Shown: in pieces, positions 11,840 to 23,935 of the stretch
Numbering within the stretch: position 1 is the first letter of the stretch
How the letters are laid out: each line of letters opens with the position of its first letter
DNA from: Phocoena phocoena
Lineage: Eukaryota > Chordata > Mammalia > Artiodactyla > Phocoenidae
Assembly (NCBI RefSeq): GCF_963924675.1
Contig: NC_089220.1
Span: 89,779,168-89,843,167 of the forward strand
Direction of reading: 5' to 3'
DNA length: 64,000 bases
The notes under the pieces: model-generated
The model's input: only the letters and a program-made list of their open reading frames with translations
The model's database searches: none
Told to the model about the DNA's origin: nothing
Position numbers and translations under genes: made by a program

Positions 11840-12067
11840 GGGCTTCCCTTGTGGCGCAGTGGTTGAGAGTCCGCCTGCCGATGCAGTGGACACGGGTTCG
11901 TGCCCCGGTCTGGGAGCATCCCACATGCCGCGGAGCGGCTGGGCCCATGAGCCATGGCCGCAGAGCCTGCGCGTCCGGAGCCTGTGCTCCGCAACGGGAG
12001 AGGCCACAACAGTGAGAGGCCCGCGTACCGCAAAAAAAAACCAACAAAAAACAACAACAACAACAAA
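11840..12067 (+). mobile_element. CHR SINE (whale/hippo type), full length
   Basis: Complete tRNA-Glu head (gggcttccct, tggcgcagtggttgag, B box gggttcgtgcc), the CHR body with ggagcggctgggcccatgag, and an end at gaggcccgcgtaccgc followed by an A-rich / (CAA)n tail. Only a weak flanking similarity (aatattaa-like) could be a TSD. Open frames here are inherent to the SINE and not genes. Confidence 0.95.
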
Positions 12068-12171
12068 ATATTAATAAGCGTTCAAATATGTAACCCATTT
12101 ACCTCACTGACCAAATTATCTGTTTTTTCATATGTTAAAATACGTGTGTGCATGTATGTGTGTGTATCTTC

Positions 12172-12327
12172 AAAATCTAGGGCTAGGGGCTTCCCTGGTG
12201 GCGCAGTGGTTGAGAGTCCGCCTGCCGATGCAGGGGTCGCAGGTTCGTGCCCCAGTTCGGGAAGCCTGTGCTCCGCAATGTGAGAGGCCCGCGTACTGCA
12301 AAAAAAAAAAAAAAAAATCTAGGGCTA
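12172..12327 (+). mobile_element. internally deleted CHR SINE with 14-bp TSD
   Basis: The head and B box are intact. The body then jumps from ttcgggaa directly to gcctgtgctccgcaa, and a second block before gtgagaggcccgcgtac is also missing, leaving about 110 bp plus a poly-A. The TSD aaaatctagggcta is perfect at 12172-12185 and 12314-12327. Confidence 0.95.
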
Positions 12328-12456
12328 ACATACTAAACGGTAAAAGATGAAGTTTTTTTCCCGTAAGACCAGGAAAATAGGCAAAGATGTCTTTCTCAAA
12401 ACTCCTAATGAACACTGCACCACAGCTCTTAGCCAGTACAATGAGGCAAGAAAAAA

Positions 12457-12687
12457 TGCAAATTTTTTTTTTTTTTTTTTTTTTTTTTGTGGTAGGCGGG
12501 CATCTCACTGCTGCGGCCTCTCCCGTTGCGGAGCACAGGCTTCGGACACGCAGGCTCAGCAGCCATGGCTCACGGGCCCAGCCGCTCCATGGCATGTGGG
12601 ATCTTCCCGGACCGGGGCACGAACCAGTGTCCCCAGCATCGGCAGGTGGACTCGCAACCACTGAGCCACCAGGGAAGTCCTGCAAAT
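12457..12687 (-). mobile_element. CHR SINE, reverse, with short TSD
   Basis: A T tract of about 26 bases is followed by the reverse complement of a full-length CHR SINE ending ccaccagggaagtcc. The sequence tgcaaat flanks it at 12457-12463 and 12681-12687. It lies in inverted orientation to the two copies just upstream. Confidence 0.95.
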
Positions 12688-12740
12688 GATTTTTTTAAAA
12701 GACAAAAGGTAGAATTTTCCTTATCCATAAATTATATGAT

Positions 12741-13299
12741 TGTTGTGGGAGAGGAAAAATAATTTCCCCTTTATCTTTCTAGGTTCTTGGCTAAGACCCC
12801 CTATAATAAAATACAGATTAACATCAGAAAGACAAATAGAAGTTTAATAACATGTATATCTTCTGTATACATGGGAGATACCCAGGAAAACTGAGTAACT
12901 TCCCAAAATGGTCCAAGCCATAACCTTAAATACCATCTTCAGTCAACCACAAAATAAAGATGTTGAGGGGGTGGGGGAAGGCATGTTTGTGGGAGGTTAC
13001 AAGGAAAAACACTGGAACAAGTAACAATGGTACGGCTGTTATGCAGATCTAAGCTGTTGCCTTCTCCACTGATTTGAGTTCCTATAGATTTAGTCATCCA
13101 TCTCTTCCTGGTGGAGAAAGGGAGGTACCCTTGTAAGTGGAGATTTCCCTTATAAATGTAAACATCTCTTAAAAAAAGGGCAACTTCTACTCTATTTTCA
13201 GAGATTCTCCTATGTCTGCAGCTTTTGAAAAATAATCAGGCTAAAATAATTCTTATGCCTAAAATGCATATTTTGGGGAGGCAAATTCTGATCCCATTA
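12741..13299. mobile_element. LTR-like element, copy 2 (unnamed)
   Basis: It begins tgttgtggga with a tttcccctttatctttctag block and ends with atgcatattttggggaggca. Both ends parallel the element at 8212-8739 in the same orientation, including a ttctaggttctt / ttctagattctt block. No internal proviral sequence is recognisable between the copies. The right edge is approximate. Confidence 0.5.
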
Positions 13300-13309
13300 T
13301 TATCTACGA

Positions 13310-14440
13310 TGAAAATACTAGAGTATTAAAAAGAACTCTGCTAGAGAAATAAGTGAATTTAGCAAAGTTGCAGGATACAAGATCAATATGGTAAAATTAA
13401 TTGTATTTTTGTATTTCTATATGTTAACAACAAATTAGAAATTAAATTAAAACAAAGGTTATTTATAACAGAATCAAAAATATAAATGAGGAAGAAAATT
13501 AACAAAAAAGGTGTAAGAACTCTATATTTAAAATTGAAGAGATTGAGAGACATTGACAGACTATTTAAATAAACAGAAATAAACCATTTTCCAGAACTGG
13601 AAGATTCAAAACTGTTAAAATATTAATTTTACACAAATTGATAAATGTATTCAATGAAATCTCAATTAAATTTACAGCATATTTTTGTTGTTGTTGTTGA
13701 TGAACTGATTCTAAATTTCATATGGAGAAGCAAAGGATTTAGAATAGTCAAAACAATCTTGAAAAAGAACAAAGTTGGAGGATTTACACTACCTGGTTTC
13801 AAGACTTAGAATATAGCCACAGTAATCATGATAGCATTGTACTGATATAAAGGTAAGCCTACATACCAATGGAAACAGAATAGAGATTCCATAAATAGAC
13901 CATACATACATGGTCAAATAATTTTTGACAGAGACATCAATTCAATTACATGAAGGAAAAAGTCTCTCCAACATATGTGCTAAAACAACTGGATATCCTA
14001 TGGAAATTAATGAACTTCAACCCAATATCACAATACATACAAAATTTAATTTGAAATGAACAATAGGCCTAGATATAAACGCTAAGACTCTAAACTTTCC
14101 AAAAGAGAACACAAAGTAAAACTTCATATCCCTGGCGTAAGCAAAGATTCATGAGATAAGACATAAAAAGCACTGACCATAAAATAAAAAAGACAGATAA
14201 CAGCCTTTACCAACATTAATATCTTCTTATCTTCAAATGACATTATCAAGAAAATGAAAAGGCAATCCATTGAGAAAAAATATTTGTGATACATTTATCT
14301 GACAAAAGACTTATATCCAAATCATATAAAGAATCACTATAATGCACTAATAAAAAGTCAACTAACCCAATAAAAAATGGGTACTCACTTGGATACCTAC
14401 ATAAGAAAATATTCCCAACAAAAAACTTCATTTCTTTTAA
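13310..14440 (+). mobile_element. old L1 LINE ORF2 remnant
   Basis: The sequence corresponds in order to the C-terminal half of L1 ORF2: a gttgcaggatacaagatcaa block, a catatggagaagcaaagg block, a ggaggatttacactacctg block, then gcattgtactgatataaagg. Translation gives L1-like peptides broken by many stops and frameshifts, so it is long dead. The age fits an L1M-type subfamily. Confidence 0.8.
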
Positions 14441-15699
14441 CTATTTTCATCAAAATCTGAGCCCTAGGCTTTTTATAATAATTATTTTTGGTGATAACAA
14501 CCCAGTGATAATACCCAAGCAGAATCCACTGGAGTGGAGGCAGAGAAGCCCCAAGAATAAAGGTAATAAGGTTTTAATGGGCTTTACTACTCTTGCACAT
14601 ACCCAACCCATTACAGATTTATCATTTAGCTTTATATCATCACAATCATATAAATGCTAACTGCAGGCTTCATACTCTTTCATGTATCCTGGAATTTTCC
14701 TAGGGCTATCCACTAAAAAGCAGTCTGATTGCATATCAAACCCAACAGAACTGTGATGAGAATTTTATGCTGACTTAACTGAATAGATTGACTAAAATAC
14801 AATCTCTTTATTTGATAAAGAAATAAAGACGCACATAGGAATGTTATTGTATTAGTGTATTAGCATACACAATAAATCTAATCAGAATATAATTATTTAA
14901 TTAATGTTTTGTTATACAAGTGAGTGATGTCTATTAAATCAAGCTTCAAGGGCCATTCATGATTACTCAATCCTAAGAAGTAAGTTCTTTTCAGTTTTCT
15001 TAACAGAAAAAAAAGCTATAAATAAGCACATCTTATATTATGCAAAATACCACCCTCAAATTTATAAACCAAATTATTATAATTGAATCAACTTTATGCC
15101 CATTGATGTTTTAAATTTGGCCTTATTTTTTTCTGATTATAAAAGTAATATATACTCATAAGAAAAAACGGGGTATACAGAAGGGTATACTTTCTTTTTC
15201 TTTCAATCTGAAGATAACTAAAATTATTTGATTTGTTTTCTATGTACTTTTAAGGCCCTGGAACTTTTCATGTAACACCTTAGTTACCTGTTCTTTGCAA
15301 ACTCAAAAGAACTTGCTTGTAAAACTTTCTTAACCAAGGACTCTTTATAGCTATATATAATAAGCATTTCAATTTTTTCTACTCTGATTAATTTTTTTTT
15401 ACACAAAATTAGGACTTCCCAGTATATATGTATGCAACTATGCATTTAATTGTTGTGTAAAGTTAAAATCTCTCCCTTATGTGTTTTTATACTTACTTTA
15501 TTTTTTAAATAATTTTCTTTTTAATAACTATATTTTCCAGAGATTTCCATTTAAGAAAAATCTCTGCATATTTCTATCCATATTTTTTTCTATTTACTAA
15601 TTCATAATTTTCCTTTTTCCTGCTTTCCTTGGGGCTGCTTTCTTTAAAACTTTCTAACCTCTTAAATAAAATACTTATGTCATTTATTTTGTCTTTCTT
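14441..15699. other. AT-rich, no nameable feature
   Basis: No exon recognised. The stretch at about 15115-15230 (ataaaagtaatatatactcat then a gggtatac repeat) has the flavour of an old LINE 3' UTR, but I cannot assign it. Confidence 0.45.
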
Positions 15700-16570
15700 A
15701 AATGACAGCCCGTAAGGATATATGTTTACCTTTGAGTATGTATTTTAAACTATTCCAGAAATTTTCATACATACTATTCTCAGTTCAATTATGTTCTAAA
15801 CACTTTTTAATGACATTTTTATTCCCTCTTTAACTAAATTGATATTTAATGGAATCTTAATTAATTTTTAGTTTTGTTTATTCTTGGACAAAAGATGTAA
15901 CCTTGCCCATCCAGTTTCCATTTTTTAAAAAGCAGAAGTTTTTTGCATGGCTTTAGATCTGATTAAATTTTATAACCATTCCTCAGGCATTTGACAAAAT
16001 ATATTTATTCTATTTGTGAGTATATATTTATATTGTTCATAAATATCTGTGCTTAATCACTTTGTGCCTTGATTAGTCACAGCGTGATAATACTAAGTTA
16101 AGGCATTTCACTATAATTGTTTTTTATGTCAAATTATTCCTAATATTTTTTGCTATATTTTGTGTTCATGGAGATTTATTACTGTTATCCTTTCATAATA
16201 GATTTTATCAATAGAATTTCCCACTGTTCTATTCAATATATTTTTCCCCTTGAGTTCCAGTTTGATATTATTATTGTGACTTCTACTTCCATCTCTTTCT
16301 TTTTTGCATCTGCTGCTAATAGAGGAATTTAACTCACATATAAATGTCATGATCAATATATTTAATCGTTTTATTTTCTAATTTTATACCTTCTCTATTT
16401 TTTTGCTTACTAGCTACCTTTTATTTCTGCATTTCATTTTGTAGACTTCATTTAATTTGCTTTTTTTTTTCTTTTTTTTGGCTAGGTAGAATTCTTATTT
16501 TTAGTTTCCTGGAAGTTGTCCTTAAGTTTTTCAAATGTTTTAATGACTTTTTTATTTTTTGAAGCTAATT
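15700..16570 (-). repeat. possible degenerate L1 remnant
   Basis: Pyrimidine-biased, T-rich sequence that includes atttactgttatcctttcat and ccttgagttccagtttgata, resembling reverse-complement internal L1 sequence. It is too diverged for a confident family or orientation. Confidence 0.3.
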
Positions 16571-16879
16571 GCTTAGAAATATGCATTTAAAATAAATGTA
16601 TTTAAACTGAGACCCAAGTGATGCTGTACACCATAGGAGTAGGGCACAGCATAATGAATGGCTAGTACGTATTAGTAAAAAATTGAAAATTGTAACTATT
16701 TACTATGAAAATAGGTCTATGCCGTGTTAATAGAAATATTTATTATAATTGCAACTCTGATAGAATTCTTAGGAAAAAAAATTGAAGCAAAGTGATGATT
16801 TTCTTGCTATTTTCTCAACAAAATGTTATGACATCCTCCTTTAGAACATGTTGCAAAAGCACCAGTCTTCTTTCAACTC

Positions 16880-17010
16880 ACACATTTAAAATATATTTAA
16901 TGATTTCCTATTACGTTTAGGGACTCATGAACAAATCAGATATGGGTCCTGCCATTATGAAACATACAGCCTAGTTAGGGAAACAAATAATAAACAAGTG
17001 AAAAAGGAAC
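16880..17010 (-). repeat. L2 LINE fragment (reverse)
   Basis: The blocks tcctattacgtttagggac, ctgccattatgaaacatac and acaaataataaacaagtg follow the reverse-complement L2 3' end (consensus: position, 'provisions', 'lengths' of the tail in that order). Confidence 0.6.
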
Positions 17011-17929
17011 ACACACACAAACACAAACACCCCTCCTGTCTTTTGGTTGTTTTTAAGGTGTATTTTAATGAGGTGGGAAGAGACCTCACATATTGTATTA
17101 AGTAATATATATGAGTAAGCCCATATGTTACCATGGAAGTTCTAACTTAAATTTTATCTTCAGTGATGCTTTATTTCCATTGCTTGCCTTTCAACCAGTT
17201 ATGATCCTTTATATTCACTCGATATTTCCCCTCTCATAATTTCTGCTGACACTTAATACTCTTTCACAGAGAATGATAAAACTGACAGGGACCTTAGAGA
17301 TCTTTTAGGCTCAGGATGGTAAATACAGGTACCAATGTCACACTCATACCTCCCACGCCCATGGCAGACACTGGCAATCAATCTTAACGCCCACTTATTT
17401 TAATACTGGATATAGGCCAGGAGTCGCTTTCATCATAGCATTCTAGTTTGTACTAGCCACCTGAAGCTTTTTAATATGAGACCTACTTGAAAAATTCTTG
17501 TTTCAAAGTGAGTAAACTTATTGCCAACTAAAATTTAAAACTTAGTAGATCCATATTTGTAAGAATCCCCTTGAATAACAATTTTGGATGCTGGAATTTT
17601 TAAATAGGGATTAATTTGAAAGTGAGGCAAGTTAAAATGTTCTTAGCCCTATGCCTCTTCCAGCTCAGACAATTTTTACAACCGTTATTTGGAGATCTTG
17701 AACTAGAACTGTGGCATAAGAACATTTTACTCTACCTACATTATCTCAGAACAACACATTCCTTTTTTGGGGGAGTGCACATCCTTTCTCCATTTTTTTT
17801 TTCCATACAATTCAGCCTTCACTTCTCATACTATCAAGTATGATGCTCTATTATACCCACATGGCAATGCAAAAGCTAAACATCAGTGTAGCCATGGAAG
17901 TCTTCTTTAAGAATAGACATTGCACAATT
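17011..17929. other. no feature recognised
   Basis: No exon or nameable repeat. A 75-residue open frame at 17616-17843 has no recognisable domain. Confidence 0.5.
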
Positions 17930-18425
17930 GAGAGCTTTATTATTTATTCAGCAAATATTAATTATCTTCCATGTGCTAGGCAATGTGCTAGGCTCTTGAG
18001 ATACGTCATTAAACAAAAAGTGAAAAGGATTCAGGCCGCTGTTGAGCTTTCCAGTTGGACACAGTTGAGGCAGAGACAAATAATAAAGAGGACAGTAAGT
18101 TATGTTGTATATTAGAAAGTGGGTTTTGCTCTAAAAATAGCAGAGGAAGGAGACTGGGAATGCTGAGGATGGTGGTGGGCTACCATTTTAGATAGGGCCT
18201 TATGGAAAAGGTGAAATGTAATCAAATATTTGAAAGAGGTAAGAGAGGTAGCCATACATACAGCTGAGAGAAAGATTTTCCAGGCATAAGGAATAGTTGT
18301 GTTTGAGCAACAGCAAGGATGCCAGTGTGGCTGAGCAGAGGGAACAAGAAAGAGAGCAATAGTAGGAGACAGAGGAGACAGCAGAGGAGGGGAGGGGCAG
18401 ATGATTTAGGGCGTGTCACTTTGTA
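17930..18425 (-). repeat. L2 LINE 3' region (reverse)
   Basis: A clear series of L2 blocks in reverse: tttattcagcaaatattaat, tgtgctaggcaatgtgctag, cattttagatagggcctta, tttccaggcataaggaatag, and aacagcaaggatgccagtg. At about 500 bp it is one of the better preserved old LINE fragments here. Confidence 0.85.
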
Positions 18426-19404
18426 CAGACAACCAAAATGGTATACACACAAAAAAGATAGATATTAAATGTTAGTGTCGTTAGTATATGTAATTTAATT
18501 AAGTGTATTTAGTAGGTTTTAGACCAAAGGACAATAGGAACCAATTTCCTACAGGAATCCTCTCTCACTCTTAAGCCCTTAAAAGTTTTTCCTCATCACT
18601 CTTTTAATTAAACAAGAGTCCTATTTGTGAAATTTTTATCTCCCTAGTCTTTGCAAACTGCCTTAACCCTATTCAACACTTTTCTAAATGCAACCTACGT
18701 AACAAATTTTCACATTCAGGGTTTGTGTTTTTTGACATCAAACATAATTACTTGTGAAGTATTTTTTGATATTTCTGCAAAATAAATTATATTACAGTGC
18801 ATTCTGGGCTCCATTTACGACCTAAAACAACTGATTTGAGTCCACTGTGTCCTTGGCATAATGATGTGAACTGAAATGGATTAAAAATGCTAAAGTACCT
18901 CATGCACACCCTTCAGGCTTCTCTGGTGGTGCTGAAATGAGGTAATGATTTCATGCAAACTCAACCAGCAACCTGAATGTCTCTATCCATCTCCTGCATT
19001 CGTTGCAAGAAGAGTGAGTTTCAACTCTCAGGGAGGCAGTTATGCCTGGAAATTCAACATGAGGACACAGACTTCCTCCCAATCCCCCATCCTTCCGGTA
19101 ACAGCCATGCTTCAGCCTAGCTCCAGGGCACACAGCATCCAGTCATAGCGTGTGCAGCTATTGTGTGGCACAGTGCGTTTCTGCCCAGCACTGTGGAGGA
19201 TACACTAAAATAAGGCAGCTCTCACATTTTTAGCATTTGTATTATGTCTTATAAATTGCACGACATACTCATCGTTTTACCCAGAAAAGCTATACAATAT
19301 GCTGCCTTTTGTTTTTTTAATTGGAAATAATTGGAAAGCCGAAGCTTACATATGTTAAATAGATAATAATGAAGTTCCAAACTCTGTAGGTCCAGCTATA
19401 ATCA
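18426..19404. other. no feature recognised
   Basis: Unique-looking sequence. The motif aggcttctctggtggtgc at about 18917 resembles a SINE head but is isolated (see rejected items). No exon supported. Confidence 0.5.
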
Positions 19405-19545
19405 CATTCTTATGATGTGGAGTCGGCCTAAGTAGTTTTAAATCTTGGTTCTACTACTTTCTAAATCTATGACTCTGGATAATTTACTAAAACTCCTTGT
19501 GGACAGTCTCCTCATCTGTAGGTTTGGACTAACTGGAAACTAGCA
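19405..19545 (+). repeat. MIR SINE fragment
   Basis: Diverged MIR order: atcttggttctactact, tatgactctggataattta, then ctcctcatctgtaggttt. It abuts an MLT1 LTR on its right. Confidence 0.6.
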
Positions 19546-19549
19546 AGCC

Positions 19550-19902
19550 TAATGCAAGGAGAGGCTTAATAAGTTTTTGCATATTAGGGCTTGTCCTCTT
19601 GGAACAGCCTTTCTTAGGAGCCAGCCATCTTGCTGCAAAGACGTCCAGGCTAGACAACAAAATAATAAAAGGCCAGAAGAAGGGAGGCTCTAGAGGGTGA
19701 GGGGCCACGGTAGATGTTCCAGCCACAGCATATCTTCCAGCTGAGTATACCCATTTGAACGACCTCAGCCACACCATGTGGAACAGAAGAACCATCCAAT
19801 TGATCCCAGTAAATCCACAGAACTGTGAGAAATAATAAAACACTGCTATTTTCAGCTACTAAATTTTGGAGTGATTTGTTAGCAACAATAGATAATTGAA
19901 AT
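19550..19902 (+). mobile_element. MLT1-type MaLR LTR
   Basis: The 3' half carries diagnostic MLT1 blocks: agccacaccatgtggaacag, agaaccatccaattgatccc, aatccacagaactgtgagaa, actaaattttggagtg and an end at gcaacaatagataattgaaa. This is an old ERVL-MaLR LTR in plus orientation. The 5' edge is uncertain. Confidence 0.8.
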
Positions 19903-20149
19903 AATTTATTTATTCTTTTAATATGATATTTAAGTTGTTTAGATTTGATCTTTGCAATAGATTTATTACACTGGTTCAGACAATAGCAAGTCAAGGACAC
20001 AAGAGAGGGTGTATAACTGGACCTGGGAATGGATACAGGAATTCGGTGTAATGAGGTAGAGAAAACATTAAGTTATTGATTTCTGGCAATAGAATTTCTC
20101 TTAGCCTCAGAATTGCACTTGTTTAGAAAAAAGAAAATCCTTAGGTAAG

Positions 20150-20465
20150 TATATCAGGTAGGATTAGGTTTGGCAGCATGTAATAGAAAAACATATACAA
20201 CATAATAACGGTGGCTTAAATAAGATAGATGTTTATTTCTCTTGCGTTCATAAACAAAACCAAAGGAAGACAGTCCAGAGCCGATATGGTAGCCTCTGGT
20301 TTTCTGGGACTCAGACTCCTGTATTCTTATGCTCTGCCATCTAAAGGCATTGACTCACGGTCCATGATGGCTGGTCAGCCCCCGAAATTCAGGTCTGTAT
20401 TTCAGTTTGGGGGCGGGGGGCGGGGACAGAGGAAGAAAAAGACAAAGGCCACACATAGCCCCAAG
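20150..20465. repeat. old interspersed repeat, family not named
   Basis: The block ggtggcttaaataagataga followed by gtttatttctcttgcg, then tccatgatggctggtcagcc, is a pattern found in many mammalian genomes, probably LTR-derived. The 3' part has a G-rich run (gggggcggggggcgggg) at about 20409. Confidence 0.45.
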
Positions 20466-20754
20466 GAATGAAGAGAAATGTAGTGTTTTATATTGCTATG
20501 CAATATGTTATGTGAAGACCGCATACCTGCCAATAGCTCTTCTTAAAGACTACCTTATTCAGATTACTTTGTATGTATGTGTACGTGTGTGTATTTGGTG
20601 AAAAGACTGACAGCCATACATGGGAAGATGTGGATGGCAGAGTGACACAAATATGAGAGAAGATCCCAGAAGTGTAGATGACCAACACAATATAAGCCCC
20701 CCAGAGTTTTCTGAATAAATTTTGGGGAGGACATCATACCTCAATAGTCTGCAA

Positions 20755-20985
20755 ATAGAGATTCAAACAATCATTTCTTTCTTTCCTTTTTATTATATAA
20801 TTTTTAAAACATTCACAAGATTAGAAGTAATGATATAATGAACCCCCTACAAATCCATCACTGGATTTCAATAATTTCAACACATGGCTAATCTTGTTTC
20901 ATTGGTACACCACTGACTTTTCCTCCCTCCCAACACTGGATTATTTTGAAACAAATACCAATATCATATCAGAGGCTAATGTTTT
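20755..20985. repeat. old L1M-type 3' UTR fragment
   Basis: The blocks aatgaaccccctacaaatcc, atttcaacacatggctaatc, ttgtttcattggtacaccac and ggattattttgaaacaaata match the order of an old L1-associated 3' UTR repeat found across placentals. Confidence 0.5.
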
Positions 20986-22234
20986 CTAGATCACAAGGGA
21001 CCAAAGACCCTGAAAGCATCTGGATTAAAGGTGGAAAACCGTAAAAGTCAATGATTGTAGAGTCAAAGAGCAGAGTTGGGCAGCATTGAGAGAGAACAGG
21101 GGATAGCATGAGCAGTTTAGAATTGAATGAAAATGAAATATATGAAGAACTTTGGGATGATTAACTAACTAGTATAAGAACAGGAAAAAGACCGCATGGA
21201 TAAAAAAGGCGGCAGTAGATTTGTGAGTTAATGAAAACGACATACAGAAAGAGAGGAGAAAATTACTCAGGTTACAGAATTTTCAATGTGCCGATCTGAT
21301 AGCAAATCAAGACTTAGAAGATGAAGCTGAAAGGGAAAAGTGAAGAAGTCAATGGCAAACACTGCTTGTTATTTGCCTAATATCCATCTTTCTCTTGAGT
21401 AACAGAACTTAATCGTATTCAGGCAGCAATGCGTCCTGCTAGAAGTGGCGTTTCCCAGCTACTCCTGTCACACAGAGTAGGTGAAATGCATCTGGTAGAG
21501 CTTTGGAAAGGTTCTTTAAAGAAGACTGATTCACCTGGAGGGGCTCACTTTTTACCTTTTTGCCCTTTATTATTTTCCCTCTACCTCCAGTACATAAAGG
21601 AGGGATTACTGGAGTCCTAACAGACATCATCAACTAAGAGGCAGTGCAGGCATGTTGGAACTTGCATCCCTGATTGACTGTGGGGACAGCACATTGGCTG
21701 CGGCCTGCTGAATTCTGCATTCTGATACAGGAGAGACAAATGAATACCATTTTTGAGGGGGAAGCGTGGTCTCTGTCCAGTTTAGCCAAGACTATACAGG
21801 TATAGTGAAAGAAATACAGTAAAAGTCTTTGAAGGAAGAATGAGAATTCTTATTGAGCAAAACAAAATGAATAAACCATTTTCCATTGATCAGTAGATGT
21901 TGCTGTTGTTTAGACAGTGTCTCTGCCAACTGAAGTTTTAGATGAAAAAGGTTAAGCATCAAACATTTCTTGCAGAGCAGTTCTCCAAAGCTGAGCCAGA
22001 ATCAAAGACTCAAGGTGTTACCTATTATTACTTATTAATTATTACTATTAATACTAACCTCCTAAAACTGTACAATACCTTGTCAATTTCACAGCCCTTT
22101 CAGATAAATTACCTTATATCCTTTCCTCCACTTATCATCTTTGAGCTCTTAATATGCGCAAATCATTGTAGTAGACATGAGTGGGGGAGGAAGCACTGCG
22201 TGGAATCATTGTATCAAGTAAGGCAAAAAAATAG
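20986..22234. other. no confident feature
   Basis: Purine-rich, then mixed sequence. The part at about 21370-21740 may be a degraded LTR or DNA-transposon fragment but I cannot assign it. The open frames at 21429-21633 and 21942-22265 have no recognisable domain. Confidence 0.45.
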
Positions 22235-22445
22235 TTACCACTTATTGATTGATTATTCTCTATGAGGCACTATGTGAAACATTTTACAGATATTTTCTTA
22301 TCTAATTTCATAACAACTTTATGGGGTGATTATTGTTATACCTCTGTTTTGGGATGTGAATTAGTTTAGAGAAATTTAAAACTTACCAGGTTTACTCAAC
22401 TAATAAGCAGAGGCATTGAGATCCGAATCAAGAAGTGTCTGACTC
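22235..22445 (-). repeat. MIR SINE (reverse)
   Basis: Reverse-complement MIR order: ctatgaggcactatgtgaaa, attttcttatctaatttcat, aacaactttatggggtga, gaaatttaaaacttaccagg, then aataagcagaggcattgaga. Confidence 0.75.
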
Positions 22446-23149
22446 TCTCAAGTCTCCGAATAATTGTAATTCAAATTGGAAAACGTTACACGTCTGAAAA
22501 AGATGTAAAAAATGGTACAAGTAAGAGCTTAGAGATGTAAAGTATGTAGAATCAGGGTTCATGTTCTATTTCTACAGAAGAAGAAACTAAATCTCAGATA
22601 ATTTAGTGATTTACCTGACTTGCTTTATTTGTCCCTCACATTTCCAATACAAGCCATACAAATTATCATCCTTTCTACCCCTGCCCTTTTGTATCACCCC
22701 CATATATCTAGCTGCCAGAAATTGGAAAGGATATGAAAGGGGCAAAGAATATTCACCCACTGCTGGCCAAAGGACTGTGAATGATGGGGGAATACTAGTT
22801 CAAAAGGAAACAAATCTTCAGTTTAATCCAATCTACTATTTGTATGATAAATAGTAGGATACTAAACACTCTGTGTGACAATGGGAAATCCCTCACTGGT
22901 CGAGTGGATTTATGCTCTGTGATCAAATCTTAGAAGAGTCACATCATTCTCTTTTCTTCTATGTGGAGCAACACATCAGTCCTAGGCCAGCAGTGAGGGA
23001 TCAAATCTGATTTTAGCCTTGCTTTAAGTGAACACAAATTAGTTAGTTCCAATAAAAACTGAGGGGGAGAGGTGGTAGGTCAGGGAAAGGGAGAATGGGG
23101 AAATGCACATGCAACAGAAAAGTCAAAAATAGGTTTGTCAGATTGAGAA
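22446..23149. other. no feature recognised
   Basis: No exon or nameable repeat. An 82-residue open frame at 22606-22854 has no recognisable domain. Confidence 0.5.
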
Positions 23150-23380
23150 AATGAAAATACAGGGTACCCAGTTAAATTTGAATTTTAGATAAACAATGAA
23201 TAACTTTTTAGAATAAGTATGTCCCCAAATCCCAAATATTTCACAGTTAAAAACAGGTTGCAAAATAGAGACAATTTATTGTCTCAAATATTGCATGGCA
23301 CAGTGACTCATACCTAAAAATTATTATTTTTTTAATCTGAAATTCAAGTTTAGTTGCTTGTCCTGTATTTTATCTCGTAG
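23150..23380. mobile_element. palindromic DNA-transposon-like element
   Basis: The left arm (about 23150-23212: aaaatacagg, cagttaaatttgaatttta, gataaacaatgaataa) pairs with the reverse complement of the right arm (about 23311-23380: taatctgaaattcaagttta, cctgtattttatct). The arms are about 60 bp with a spacer of about 100 bp. The terminal motif is shared with the element at 4430-4555, so these are two members of one old family. Confidence 0.65.
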
Positions 23381-23388
23381 CCCTAGTC

Positions 23389-23418
23389 AAAAAAAAAAAA
23401 AGAAGAAGAAGAAGAAGA
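23389..23418. repeat. A-tract and (GAA)n microsatellite
   Basis: Thirteen A residues run into about five GAA units. The array lies just right of the palindromic element. Confidence 0.9.
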
Positions 23419-23935
23419 CAGAAAGAAAAATCTAGGTTTTAATTTCAGCTTCTCAGAGTTTAAGAGAGCCTGGACCACATTTTTTGTTTGTTCTGAGGTC
23501 CCAACTATAGCAAAATGTGAGAAAAAGGTTACAAAGTTTATGGAGAGTTTATATGTATTTTTTCATTTTACAAATTAACACTTCTAACTCAATGAAAATA
23601 TATTTTTGCTATTCACTAGATAAGTATAGAATGTATATTTAAAAATTAAGCCATCACACATTTTAAGCAGTATGACTACATAGTGGGAAACAATTTTAAA
23701 ATTTCAAGTTTACTTGAAACTGTGTAAGTGTATCTCAGTTATTATATGTGTTTATTGTACGGGTGTAATGACAAAGTCTAAAATGGAAGGCTTTTCTATA
23801 ATTTTATGCTGGGGGTCAAATGCCCCTCTCCCTCTCCCAAATGATTGGGAGCCACAGAAGAGGGGACTGACCAATTGTTTGGATGATCTACCTTCTATTT
23901 CATCCCCAGGTATAGAAAGTCATCTTTCAGAGCTG
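23419..23935. other. no feature recognised
   Basis: AT-rich sequence. The 104-residue open frame at 23714-24028 runs into the MLT1 LTR and is not a plausible gene. Confidence 0.5.

Noticed and set aside
12170..12685. 171-residue minus-strand open frame
   Set aside because: It runs through two CHR SINEs and their A/T tails. Similar peptides appear at every CHR copy in the window, so it is a repeat by-product.
18917..18934. aggcttctctggtggtgc as a CHR SINE head
   Set aside because: Only about 18 bases match, no B box, body, tail or TSD follow, so chance similarity is more likely.
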